A DNA stretch of 64,000 nucleotides from Yoonia sp034652275. Lineage in GTDB: Bacteria > Pseudomonadota > Alphaproteobacteria > Rhodobacterales > Rhodobacteraceae. Numbering within the stretch: the stretch's first letter is position 1; every line of letters starts with the position of its first letter. Location: assembly GCF_034652275.1 (NCBI RefSeq), contig NZ_JAXIWG010000003.1, positions 186,001 through 250,000 of the forward strand, written 5' to 3'. The position numbers and the translations under genes are program-made. Under the pieces are notes generated by a model, which saw nothing but the letters and a program-made list of their open reading frames with translations, was not told the DNA's origin and searched no databases. Positions 25,613-33,780 of this stretch are shown piece by piece.

Positions 25613-25648
25613 GCCTCCGGCGGGGATATTTGGGCTCGGAAGATGATG
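25613..25648 (+). repeat. Post-stop repeat element, copy 1 (contains the dgcA start)
   Basis: The core GCCTCCGGCGGGGATATTT occupies 25613-25631 and is identical in three other places in the window. The tail GGGCTCGGAAGATG corresponds to GCTCGAACGATG in other copies. Its ATG is the start of dgcA and its GGAAG serves as ribosome site. Confidence 0.85.
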
Positions 25649-26605
25649 AAAGTGGATGTGACACGCGATGTGTTCCGTCTTGCGCAGGTATTCACCATTT
25701 CGCGCGGGTCGCGGACCGAAGCGCAGGTGCTGACCGTGACGGTGGCGGATGGTGGCTTTGTGGGTCGCGGCGAATGTGTGCCTTATGCGCGCTATGGCGA
25801 GACGCTGGAAAGTGTGGCCGCGCAGATTGCGGGCTTTGCGGGGGCGTGGCCTGACTTGCAGGACGCCCTGCCCGCAGGGGCCGCACGCAATGCGCTGGAT
25901 TGTGCGTTCTGGGACCATGCGGCGAAAAAGGCAGGCAAGCGCGTCTGGGACCTGCTGGGTCTGCCTGTGCCGCTACCTGCGATCACCGCCTACACGCTGT
26001 CGCTTGATACACCCGAGGCGATGCAGGCCCAGGCGGCGCAAAATGCGCATCGCCCGCTGTTGAAGATCAAACTTGGCACACCCGACGACATGGCGCGGCT
26101 GGAGGCTGTGCGCCGTGGCGCGCCCGCCGCGCGCATCATCGTGGATGCCAACGAAGGCTGGACAGCAGAGGTTTACGCCGATCTTGCGCCCCATCTGATC
26201 CGGCTCGGTGTGCAGATGGTCGAACAGCCGCTGCCTGCGGGGGCGGATGACATGCTGGCGGAAATCGCGCGGCCTTTGCCGGTGTGTGCCGATGAAAGCT
26301 GCCATGACCGCGCCAGCCTGCCCGCCCTGCGCGGCAAATATGACATGGTGAACATCAAGCTCGACAAGACCGGCGGGCTGACCGAGGCGCTGGCGCTGAA
26401 GGCGCAGGCGCAGGCCGCAGGTTACGGGATCATGGTCGGCTGCATGGTCGGATCGTCGCTGGCGATGGCACCTGCGACGATTCTGGCGCAGGGCGTGGCC
26501 TTCACGGACCTTGACGGGCCGCTCTTATTGGCCGAAGACCGTGCTGCACCTTTGCACTATGACGACACTGGCGTGCATCCGCCCGCCGCCGACCTTTGGG
26601 GATGA
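25643..26605 (+). CDS. dgcA: Enolase-superfamily racemase, DgcA-like N-acetyl-D-glutamate racemase (dipeptide epimerase family)
   Basis: 320 residues from ATG 25643; a second ATG follows directly and has better spacing to GGAAG. Muconate-lactonising/dipeptide-epimerase fold: catalytic LLKIKLG (KxK), metal ligands in VDANEGW, MVEQPLP and CADES, and the second catalytic Lys in NIKLDKTGG. Alone it would be called L-Ala-D/L-Glu epimerase. Beside a DgcN homologue it is better read as DgcA, which interconverts N-acetyl-D- and L-glutamate. It overlaps the aminotransferase gene by four bases (ATGA). Confidence 0.87.
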   Translation: MMKVDVTRDVFRLAQVFTISRGSRTEAQVLTVTVADGGFVGRGECVPYARYGETLESVAAQIAGFAGAWPDLQDALPAGAARNALDCAFWDHAAKKAGKRVWDLLGLPVPLPAITAYTLSLDTPEAMQAQAAQNAHRPLLKIKLGTPDDMARLEAVRRGAPAARIIVDANEGWTAEVYADLAPHLIRLGVQMVEQPLPAGADDMLAEIARPLPVCADESCHDRASLPALRGKYDMVNIKLDKTGGLTEALALKAQAQAAGYGIMVGCMVGSSLAMAPATILAQGVAFTDLDGPLLLAEDRAAPLHYDDTGVHPPAADLWG

Positions 26606-27468
26606 CCATGCGCACAGTTTACGTCAACGGCACCTATCTGCCAGAAAACGAAGCCACGATTTCGATCTTTGACCGCGGTTTCCTGATGGCCGATGGCGTT
26701 TACGAGGTCACCTCGGTGCTGGATGGCAAGCTGATCGATTTCGCGGGCCACGCCAAACGGCTGGAGCGGTCGTTGAACGAACTCGACATGCCGCACCCCG
26801 ATTGCCTGCCTGACCTTTTGGAGATTCACCGCGAACTGGTGCGCCTGAACGGGATCGAGGAAGGGATGATTTATCTGCAGATCACCCGTGGCGCGCCCGG
26901 TGACCGCGATTTTGCCTTTCCCGACCCTGAAACCTGCACGCCGACGGTGGTGCTGTTCACCCAGAACAAGCCCGGACTGGCCAACAGCCCTGTCGCCAAG
27001 ACCGGCATCAAGGTCATTTCGGTCGCCGACCAGCGCTGGGCGCGGCGCGACATCAAGACGGTGCAGCTCTTGTATCCGTCGATGGGCAAGATGATGGCCA
27101 AAGCCGCCGGTGTCGATGATGCCTGGATGGTCGAGGACGGGATGGTGACCGAAGGCACATCCAACAACGCCTATATCGTCAAGGGCAACACGATCATCAC
27201 CCGCCATCTGGGCAATGAGATCCTGCACGGGATCACCCGCGCCGCCGTGCTGCGCTTTGCTCGCGAAGCGCAGATGCAGGTCGAGGAGCGCAGCTTTTCG
27301 ATCGAAGAGGCGCAGCAAGCCGATGAGGCCTTCATCACCTCGGCCAGCATGTTCGTCATGCCGGTGGTGGAGATCGACGGGGCCGCTGTCGGCACCGGCA
27401 CGCCCGGGCCTGTCGCGGCGCGTCTGCGCGAGATTTACCTTGATGAAAGCCGCAAGGTCGCGGTTTAA
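26602..27468 (+). CDS. D-amino-acid aminotransferase-like PLP class IV enzyme
   Basis: 288 residues. Fold-type IV PLP enzyme with ATISIFDRGFLMADGVYEV at the N terminus. The PLP Lys is probably in RRDIKTVQLLYP, and EGTSNNAYIV and GNEILHGITR bind the cofactor phosphate. It resembles D-alanine aminotransferase rather than branched-chain enzymes. In this operon it could feed D-glutamate made from other D-amino acids and 2-oxoglutarate into DgcN/DgcA. It overlaps dgcA by ATGA, and its last four bases overlap the convergent small gene. Confidence 0.9.
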   Translation: MTMRTVYVNGTYLPENEATISIFDRGFLMADGVYEVTSVLDGKLIDFAGHAKRLERSLNELDMPHPDCLPDLLEIHRELVRLNGIEEGMIYLQITRGAPGDRDFAFPDPETCTPTVVLFTQNKPGLANSPVAKTGIKVISVADQRWARRDIKTVQLLYPSMGKMMAKAAGVDDAWMVEDGMVTEGTSNNAYIVKGNTIITRHLGNEILHGITRAAVLRFAREAQMQVEERSFSIEEAQQADEAFITSASMFVMPVVEIDGAAVGTGTPGPVAARLREIYLDESRKVAV

Positions 27469-27797
27469 TCCGCCTTGTCGTAGAACGGCGTCATCTGGGC
27501 CACGATGACGCTGTTTTCATCCAGCGCGCGCTGCATCAATTCGCGTTCCTCGTCCGAGATATCGTGCCCTTCGGCCAGCCGTTCATCGAGTGTGCCATAG
27601 CCCGACACATCCAGCGGTGCCAGATCGGCCTGTTTCAGGATCGCCACGGTTTCGCGCACTGCCTCTGCCTCGTCCACGCCGGAGGCATAGCACATCAGCG
27701 CCGCACCCGTCGCCCCGTCGGGCAGGCCGTCACCGGCGCTGCGCCCGACTTCGACCAGCAGGGTGAATACCTTCTGGCGGCTTTCCTTTTTGGTCAT
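27465..27797 (-). CDS. Small acidic protein of unknown function
   Basis: 110 residues, soluble, rich in Glu, Asp and Ala, largely helical by eye. No family recognised. It overlaps the end of the small membrane protein gene by four bases (ATGA), so dapD, the membrane protein and this gene look like one operon. The 3' end overlaps the convergent aminotransferase. Confidence 0.75.
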   Translation of the reverse strand: MTKKESRQKVFTLLVEVGRSAGDGLPDGATGAALMCYASGVDEAEAVRETVAILKQADLAPLDVSGYGTLDERLAEGHDISDEERELMQRALDENSVIVAQMTPFYDKAD

Positions 27798-28075
27798 TTG
27801 CTGTCTTCCTCGATCCAGCGGGATTTCACGGCCCAGATCGTCGATATCACGACGACGATGTGAAAGGGCAGGTAGATGGTAAAGAACAGCACAAAGATCG
27901 TCCCGACAAGCGGCAGACCCGCAACATAGACCGCCGTCAGGATCGGCTGCCAGAGCAGCGCCAGCACCAGCGCGATCATGGCGATATCAACCGCCACCAG
28001 CCCCCATGCCTTCAGGAACGTGGGTTGTTGGCCCGCAGCCAGCCGCCTGCGCGCAATGGTCCGGCTAAGGATCAT
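27794..28075 (-). CDS. Small inner-membrane protein of unknown function
   Basis: 93 residues from ATG 28075, one base after the dapD stop; the longer frame would run into dapD. Two hydrophobic helices (about residues 28-48 and 53-78) are separated by a Pro/Gly turn. The N terminus is Arg-rich and the C terminus is acidic. No recognised domain. Tight spacing indicates cotranscription with dapD. Confidence 0.75.
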   Translation of the reverse strand: MILSRTIARRRLAAGQQPTFLKAWGLVAVDIAMIALVLALLWQPILTAVYVAGLPLVGTIFVLFFTIYLPFHIVVVISTIWAVKSRWIEEDSK

Positions 28076-28076
28076 G

Positions 28077-28904
28077 TCAGTCGCGCAGCAATTCGTTGAT
28101 GCCGGTCTTGGAACGGGTCTTTTCATCGACGCGTTTGACGATCACGGCGCAGTAAAGGTTGATCCCGTTGGTGGATGGCATGGAGCCTGCGACGACCACC
28201 GAATAGGGCGGCACTTCACCGTACATGACCTCGCCCGTGGCGCGGTCCACGATTTTCGTCGACTGGCCGATGAACACGCCCATGCCCAGCACCGACCCTT
28301 CGCGGATGATGCAGCCTTCGACGACTTCGGAGCGTGCGCCGATAAAGCAGTTGTCCTCGATGATGGTGGGGCCGGCCTGCATCGGTTCCAGCACGCCGCC
28401 GATGCCGACGCCGCCCGACAGATGCACGTTCTTGCCGATCTGCGCGCAAGACCCGACCGTGGCCCAACCGTCAACCATGCTGCCTTCATCGACATAGGCT
28501 CCAAGGTTCACGAAGGACGGCATCAGCACCACGCCTTTGCCGATGAACGCAGAGCGGCGCACGATGGACCCCGGCACAGCGCGGAAACCGGCCTTGCGCC
28601 AGTCAGCCTCGGTCCAGCCGTCGAATTTCGATGGCACCTTGTCCCACCATGTGCTGCCGCCATTGCCGCCGGAAATCGGCTCCATGTCATTCAGGCGGAA
28701 GGACAACAGCACCGCCTTTTTCGCCCACTGGTTCACATGCCACGACCCGTCGCCCTGCTTTTCCGCCACGCGCAAGGTGCCGCTGTCGAGCGCATTGAGC
28801 GTCGTTTCGATCGCATCGCGGACCTCGCCTTTTGTCGCGGGGGTGATCGTGTCGCGCACGTCCCAAGCGGCTTCGATGGCGGTCTCAAGGGCGGCGTTGG
28901 ACAT
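28077..28904 (-). CDS. dapD: 2,3,4,5-tetrahydropyridine-2,6-dicarboxylate N-succinyltransferase
   Basis: 275 residues. Succinyl-CoA-dependent step of lysine/diaminopimelate synthesis. N-terminal helical domain, then the left-handed beta-helix of hexapeptide repeats (SAFIGKGVVLMPSFVNLGAY, DNCFIGARSEVVEGC). MVDGWATVGSCAQIG and VPPYSVVVAG are typical. Divergent from the LOG-family gene and first of a probable three-gene operon. Confidence 0.97.
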   Translation of the reverse strand: MSNAALETAIEAAWDVRDTITPATKGEVRDAIETTLNALDSGTLRVAEKQGDGSWHVNQWAKKAVLLSFRLNDMEPISGGNGGSTWWDKVPSKFDGWTEADWRKAGFRAVPGSIVRRSAFIGKGVVLMPSFVNLGAYVDEGSMVDGWATVGSCAQIGKNVHLSGGVGIGGVLEPMQAGPTIIEDNCFIGARSEVVEGCIIREGSVLGMGVFIGQSTKIVDRATGEVMYGEVPPYSVVVAGSMPSTNGINLYCAVIVKRVDEKTRSKTGINELLRD

Positions 28905-28984
28905 GGGATTCTCCGGATAAGGTGTGGTCTATGTTTACAAGGGGCTATAGACCGGAACAGCCCGATTGCGCAATGCGAGGAAGA

Positions 28985-29833
28985 ATGATGAAAGACGACC
29001 GCCGCCATCCGTTCCGTGACAGCCAGCAAGATTGCGAGGCCGCGACCCATATTCCCGACACACCGCAGACGCGTGCGCCGTCCTATGCGCTGGCCTTTGC
29101 CGATCAGGAATTCCTCTTGCGCGAGGAGTTGCGCCCTGTGCGCCTGCAGCTTGAACTGCTCAAGCCCGAGATGTTGATGAACGAAGCGGGGATCAATTCG
29201 ACTGTCGTCCTGTTCGGCGGCGCGCGCATTCCCGAGCCCGCGCAAAAGCACACCGCCAAGACCGAAACGCTTGCGGGCTTGTCGGCCTATTATGACGAGG
29301 CGCGCACATTCGCGCGGCTGATTACCGAACGGTCGCTGAAGGACGGCGGGACCGAAAACGTCATCGTCACAGGCGGCGGCCCCGGCGTGATGGAGGCGGG
29401 CAATCGCGGCGCGCTGGATGCGGGCGGGCGGTCCATCGGGCTCAACATCGTGCTACCGCACGAACAGGCACCCAACGCTTATGTGACGCCAGAGCTGTGC
29501 TTCAACTTTCACTACTTCGCCATTCGCAAGATGCATTTCCTGATGCGCGCCTCGGCGGTCTGCGTGTTTCCGGGGGGCTTCGGCACGCTCGACGAAACCT
29601 TCGAGGCGTTGACGCTGATCCAGACGGGCCGGATGGGCCGGGTGCCGTTCCTGCTGTTTGGCCGCGCGTTCTGGGAAAAGATCATCAACTGGGATGCGCT
29701 GGCCGATGCGGGCACGATTTCCGCCGCCGACCTTGATCTGTTCCGTTTTGTCGAAACCGCCGAAGAGGCGCTGGAGGCGATGGACACCTGGGAAGGCACC
29801 GGCACCAAGCGCAGCGCGATCCCGGGGCGCTAA
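28985..29833 (+). CDS. LOG-family protein (cytokinin riboside phosphoribohydrolase-like)
   Basis: About 282 residues from ATG 28985 (or the adjacent ATG 28988) after GAGGAAG. Rossmann-like LOG/TIGR00730 domain with VTGGGPGVMEAGNRGA and FPGGFGTLDETFEAL, which bind the nucleotide phosphate and hold the catalytic Arg/Glu. The longer N-terminal region (about 75 residues before the Rossmann start) is the type-II arrangement seen in bacteria. It may cleave AMP or other nucleoside monophosphates. The stop is one base from gluconokinase. Confidence 0.9.
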   Translation: MMKDDRRHPFRDSQQDCEAATHIPDTPQTRAPSYALAFADQEFLLREELRPVRLQLELLKPEMLMNEAGINSTVVLFGGARIPEPAQKHTAKTETLAGLSAYYDEARTFARLITERSLKDGGTENVIVTGGGPGVMEAGNRGALDAGGRSIGLNIVLPHEQAPNAYVTPELCFNFHYFAIRKMHFLMRASAVCVFPGGFGTLDETFEALTLIQTGRMGRVPFLLFGRAFWEKIINWDALADAGTISAADLDLFRFVETAEEALEAMDTWEGTGTKRSAIPGR

Positions 29834-29834
29834 G

Positions 29835-30320
29835 ATGCATCCCGCGATCATGGTCATGGGCGTGTCGGGCTGCGGCAAGTCCACGGTCGGGGCCGGTCTG
29901 GCCACAGCCATCGGCGGCCGTTTTCTGGATGGCGACGATTACCACCCGCCGCAGAACGTGGCGCATATGGCGGCAGGCCAGCCTTTGACCGATGCGATGC
30001 GCTGGCCGTGGCTGGATGCGCTGGGGCAGGCGGTGCAGACCGCGCGGCAGGACGGGCCGGTGGTGTTCGCCTGTTCGGCGCTGCGCAAGCCTTACCGCGA
30101 CCATCTCCGCGCGGCCATTCCCGACCTGCGGATCGCCTATCTTGATGCGCCGCGCGACGTGGTGATGGCGCGATTGGCGCAGCGGCAAGGGCATTACATG
30201 CCCGCAAGCCTGCTCGACAGCCAGTATGCGACGCTGGAAATTCCGCAGAACCCGACGATTGCCGTGCGGATCGACCAGCCCGTCGCTGCGATCATCGCGG
30301 CGCTAGAGCAGATCGTCTGA
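29835..30320 (+). CDS. gntK: Gluconokinase
   Basis: 161 residues from ATG 29835, directly after the LOG gene stop. Walker A MGVSGCGKSTVG, then DGDDYHPPQN (substrate site), VFACSALRKPYRD and GHYMPASLLDSQ, all typical of the small GntK family. It phosphorylates gluconate to 6-phosphogluconate for the Entner-Doudoroff route. The 3' end overlaps the convergent LacI regulator gene by 18 bases. No gluconate transporter is adjacent. Confidence 0.95.
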   Translation: MHPAIMVMGVSGCGKSTVGAGLATAIGGRFLDGDDYHPPQNVAHMAAGQPLTDAMRWPWLDALGQAVQTARQDGPVVFACSALRKPYRDHLRAAIPDLRIAYLDAPRDVVMARLAQRQGHYMPASLLDSQYATLEIPQNPTIAVRIDQPVAAIIAALEQIV

Positions 30321-31346
30321 CGGTACTTCCAGAGCCTGCATCGGCGGCAGATCGGGGGTGCGGATCGCCTGAATCGCGGCCTTGGCCAGGAACTCGCCCG
30401 CGATCCCGATCTTTTCCGCCAGCGTCAGGATATCCGCGCGAAACAGTTTGAGGAACGGCACTGCTTCCTTGGCGAAGACATCGACTTCTTGACCGACGGT
30501 CTTGCCGCATTGTTCGATGGCCGACACCGCCGCCATGGCCGATGTGGTCGATCCGACGATGACCGCGTCGATGGCCGGATTGCGCGTCAGTGTGTCGATG
30601 ATGAAGGTCACGACCTCCGCACTTTTTGTGTCGCTGGACACCGCGCTCGAGATCGTCAGGTCGATCCCGCCTTCGCGCACGGCACTGCTGACGCCTGCGA
30701 TCATGTGCTGGGCGTAGTTGTGTTCCTTGGGTGGGGCGATCAGCAGGATATGCTTGCGCCCGCGCGCGATCAGGCGCTGGGCAGCTAGGGTGCCGAAGGC
30801 CTGATTGTCATAGTCGTAATAGGGGTGCAGGTCGGCGCGGTTGGTGCGCCCGTGCGTCGCAAAGGGAAACTGCCGTTCCATCATGTAATTGACGCGCGGA
30901 TCATCGGGGCGGATCTGGTTGAGGATGACCGCATCGGCCGATCCGGTTTCGACGATGTACCGCACTGGCGCCATCGGGTCCTGATCGGGGAAATAGGGCG
31001 TGACGATCAGGTGATATGGCGTGTCGCGCAACGCCCCTGCCACCGACGAGATCAGCCGCGCGGTATGGCTCATCAAATCCATCTCGGTGGACATCACAAG
31101 GCTGATGACATTGGTCCGGCCAGTGCGCAGGCGCACGCCTGCGCGGTTTGGGACATAGCCGATGTCGCTGGCGATCTTGCGGATCAGTTTCTTGGTCTCG
31201 GTGCCGATATCTGGGGCGTCGTTCAAGGCGCGAGAGACTGTTGGCACGGCAAGCCCGCTGATCCGCGCAATCGTTTTGAGCGTCGGCTTGCCGCTGACGG
31301 CGGCGGTCGAGGCCGCGATTTCAGCGCTGGTTCTGCTTGACGCCAT
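30303..31346 (-). CDS. LacI-family transcriptional regulator of the sugar locus
   Basis: 347 residues. After a 20-residue Ser/Ala extension comes the LacI helix-turn-helix and hinge (TLKTIARISGLAVPTVSRALN to VPNRAGVRLRTGRTN). Then comes a periplasmic-binding-protein-like effector domain. It diverges from the sugar ABC transporter and beta-mannosidase operon and very probably represses it. A long inverted repeat with two CG-centred half-motifs lies before the binding-protein gene. The effector is likely a sugar from the pathway. Confidence 0.93.
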   Translation of the reverse strand: MASSRTSAEIAASTAAVSGKPTLKTIARISGLAVPTVSRALNDAPDIGTETKKLIRKIASDIGYVPNRAGVRLRTGRTNVISLVMSTEMDLMSHTARLISSVAGALRDTPYHLIVTPYFPDQDPMAPVRYIVETGSADAVILNQIRPDDPRVNYMMERQFPFATHGRTNRADLHPYYDYDNQAFGTLAAQRLIARGRKHILLIAPPKEHNYAQHMIAGVSSAVREGGIDLTISSAVSSDTKSAEVVTFIIDTLTRNPAIDAVIVGSTTSAMAAVSAIEQCGKTVGQEVDVFAKEAVPFLKLFRADILTLAEKIGIAGEFLAKAAIQAIRTPDLPPMQALEVPSDDLL

Positions 31347-31482
31347 GGCGTGTCTTTCCTTGCGTGGCGCCAGCTTGTCACGTCAAAACCCGTGACCAGA
31401 CCCCCATTCCGGCCGAAAACCCATATAGGGCAGGACGTTACCGAAGCGCCACCTCTGATGTCTTATATTGTCGTATTTTTTC

Positions 31483-31547
31483 TTGCGAGGTCAATCTAAA
31501 TCGATATAGGCTGATCTATAACGATTTAGGCCAGGGAGGAAAGAATC
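31483..31547 (+). promoter_or_regulatory. Promoter, long operator dyad and ribosome site of the sugar ABC operon
   Basis: CTAAATCGATATAG (31496-31509) and CTATAACGATTTAG (31516-31529) are inverted copies matching at 13 of 14 positions with a 6-base gap. Each arm is itself centred on CG, as LacI operators are. TTGCGA (31483-31488), 16 bases and TATAGG (31505-31510) form a possible promoter overlapped by the dyad. GGGAGGAAAG then leads to the GTG start at 31548. Confidence 0.65.
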
Positions 31548-32774
31548 GTGAAACTGACAACAAAATTGCTTGCGGCGACGTGTATCGTCAGCGCATCTGC
31601 TGCATCTGCCGTCGAACTTGAAGTCACGCATTGGTGGACATCCGGGGGGGAGGCCGCCGCTGTCACGAAATTCGCCGAAGCCTGGAACGCCACGGGCAAC
31701 ACATGGATCGACGGCGCGATTGCCGGGTCCGGCGGAACAGCGCGCCCCATCATCATTTCACGCATTCTGGGCGGCGACCCGATGGCCGCGACCCAGCTCA
31801 ACCATGGCCGTCAGGCCGAGGAACTGATCGAGGCGGGCCTGATGCTCGACCTGACCGAAGTGGCCGAGGCTGGTGGCTGGCGCGATATCGTCAACCCGTC
31901 GTCGCTGCTCGACAGCTGCACGCTGGATGGCCGGATCTATTGCGTGCCGGTGAACATCCATTCCGCGCAGTGGCTGTGGCTCAGCCATGCCGCTTATGAA
32001 ACCGCTGGCGTGCCAGTCCCGACCAACTGGACCGAATTCGTCGAGACCGCCCCCGCATTGCGCGAAGCTGGCTTGCAGCCGCTGGCGATGGGGCAGCAAG
32101 GCTGGCAGCAGAACCTTGCTTTCGGCGCGATCACCATTGCCGTTGCCGGGCTTGATTCTTGGCGCGAAGTCACGGTGAACAAGAACGCCGATGTCGCCGC
32201 CGGCCCCGAATATGCGGCCGTGTTCGAAGCTGTCGCAGATGCGCGTGAATTCGCGCGCGGATCGAACGTGCAGGACTGGAACCAGGCTACCAACATGGTG
32301 ATTACCGGCACGGCCGGTGCGCAGCTGATGGGTGACTGGGCGCAGGGTGAATTCTCGGTCGCGGGGATGCAGGAAGGCGTCGATTATTCCTGCCTGCCGG
32401 GGCTGGGCCTGAACGCCATTCTGGATACCGGCGGGGATGCTTTCTATTTCCCTGTGAACCGCGATCCCGAAATCACTGCTGCCCAGCTTGAACTGGCCGC
32501 CTTGCTGATCTCGCCGGAAGTGCAGGTTAGTTTCAACCTCGCCAAAGGGTCGCTGCCGGTGCGCGGTGACATCGACATGGCTGCCGCAAACGGCTGCATG
32601 CAGAAGGGTCTGGAAATTCTGGCAAACGGCGGCATCCTGCCATCGGGCGACATGTCGCTGACACCTGACAGCCAGACCCAGATCGAGGATCTGATGGCCG
32701 AATTCTGGTCTGGTGACATGTCCGCCGCCGACGCACAGGCGCGTTACGCGGCAATCATCGCCAGCGCCGACTAA
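31548..32774 (+). CDS. Carbohydrate ABC transporter substrate-binding protein
   Basis: 408 residues from GTG 31548, preceded by GGGAGGAAAG. Signal peptide MKLTTKLLAATCIVSASAASA, mature start near VELEVTHWW, the typical opening of CUT1 (family 1) sugar-binding proteins. It captures an oligosaccharide in the periplasm. Given the downstream GH2 enzyme, a beta-mannoside or manno-oligosaccharide is the best guess. A strong hairpin after the stop probably raises its mRNA level above the permease genes. Confidence 0.94.
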   Translation: MKLTTKLLAATCIVSASAASAVELEVTHWWTSGGEAAAVTKFAEAWNATGNTWIDGAIAGSGGTARPIIISRILGGDPMAATQLNHGRQAEELIEAGLMLDLTEVAEAGGWRDIVNPSSLLDSCTLDGRIYCVPVNIHSAQWLWLSHAAYETAGVPVPTNWTEFVETAPALREAGLQPLAMGQQGWQQNLAFGAITIAVAGLDSWREVTVNKNADVAAGPEYAAVFEAVADAREFARGSNVQDWNQATNMVITGTAGAQLMGDWAQGEFSVAGMQEGVDYSCLPGLGLNAILDTGGDAFYFPVNRDPEITAAQLELAALLISPEVQVSFNLAKGSLPVRGDIDMAAANGCMQKGLEILANGGILPSGDMSLTPDSQTQIEDLMAEFWSGDMSAADAQARYAAIIASAD

Positions 32775-32792
32775 AGTCCTCTCCCGAGAGGT

Positions 32793-32816
32793 GGGTCCGG
32801 CATCCGTGCCGGGCCC
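32793..32816 (+). promoter_or_regulatory. Stable hairpin between binding-protein and permease genes
   Basis: GGGTCCGGCA-TCCG-TGCCGGGCCC: a 10-bp stem with one GU pair, 18 bases after the stop, followed by GCTTTA. Such structures usually stabilise the upstream message or partially terminate transcription. Confidence 0.7.
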
Positions 32817-32859
32817 GCTTTAGCCCAAAAACAAAAAGTCATGCCGGGGGGAACGGACA

Positions 32860-33780
32860 ATGACCACTACACTCGCACCATCGCAGGCCCGCCCTGCGAA
32901 GCGACCTATCCGGCTGTTCCGCAATCTGATGTCAAAGGTCGCGCTGGTTCCGATGATCCTGACCGCATTGGTCATCTTTGTCGGCGGCACGGCATGGACG
33001 GTCGTTCATTCCTTTACCAATTCGCGTCTGTTGCCGCGGCTGGAATTTGTGGGGTTCGATCAGTACGAACGGCTTTGGTCAACGGCGCGCTGGATCGTGT
33101 CGATCCAGAACCTCGCCCTTTACGGCTTTCTAAGCATGGTCCTGTCGCTGGTGATCGGCTTTACACTGGCCGCATTGCTGGACCGCAAGATCAGGTTCGA
33201 AGGCGCGTTCCGTACCATTTTTCTTTATCCTTTCGCGCTGTCCTTTGTTGTGACCGGCGTGGCATGGCAGTGGATTTTGAACCCCGATTTCGGCCTGCAA
33301 AACCTTGTGCGCGATTGGGGCTGGACCAGTTTCACCTTCAACCCGCTCAACGACCCTGACACGGTCATGTTCGGCCTGCTGATCGCGGGCATCTGGCAAG
33401 GCTCGGGGCTGATCATGTGCATCATGCTGGCCGGTCTGCGCGGGATCGACGAGGATATCTGGAAAGCCGCCCGCGTGGACGGGATCGGCACGGTGAAAAC
33501 ATATTTGCGGATCATCATCCCTATGATGCGGCCTGTTTTCGTCACCGCACTTGTCCTGATCGCGTCCGGCATCATCAAGCTTTACGATCTGGTCGTTGCT
33601 CAAACCAATGGCGGGCCGGGGATTTCGTCCGAAGTGCCTGCGAAATACGTGATCGACTATATGTTCCGCGCGCAGAATCTGGGGCAGGGCTTTGCTGCTT
33701 CGACCATGATGCTGGTGTCGGTGCTCATCATTCTTGTCCCTTGGGCATATCTGGAATTCGGAGGCAAGAAACGTGGCTGA
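32860..33780 (+). CDS. Sugar ABC transporter permease, MalF/UgpA-like
   Basis: 306 residues, six membrane helices. The EAA loop reads DIWKAARVDGIGTVKTYLRIIIPMM, which contacts the ATPase. ATG 32860 has GGGGGGAA upstream. First permease of a CUT1-type importer. It overlaps the second permease gene by eight bases. Confidence 0.95.
   Translation: MTTTLAPSQARPAKRPIRLFRNLMSKVALVPMILTALVIFVGGTAWTVVHSFTNSRLLPRLEFVGFDQYERLWSTARWIVSIQNLALYGFLSMVLSLVIGFTLAALLDRKIRFEGAFRTIFLYPFALSFVVTGVAWQWILNPDFGLQNLVRDWGWTSFTFNPLNDPDTVMFGLLIAGIWQGSGLIMCIMLAGLRGIDEDIWKAARVDGIGTVKTYLRIIIPMMRPVFVTALVLIASGIIKLYDLVVAQTNGGPGISSEVPAKYVIDYMFRAQNLGQGFAASTMMLVSVLIILVPWAYLEFGGKKRG

Noticed and set aside
25643..26605. Calling this gene a muropeptide L-Ala-D/L-Glu epimerase for peptidoglycan recycling
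   Set aside because: Possible by fold, but the adjacent DUF1611 gene makes the DgcA role more likely; kept as an alternative only.
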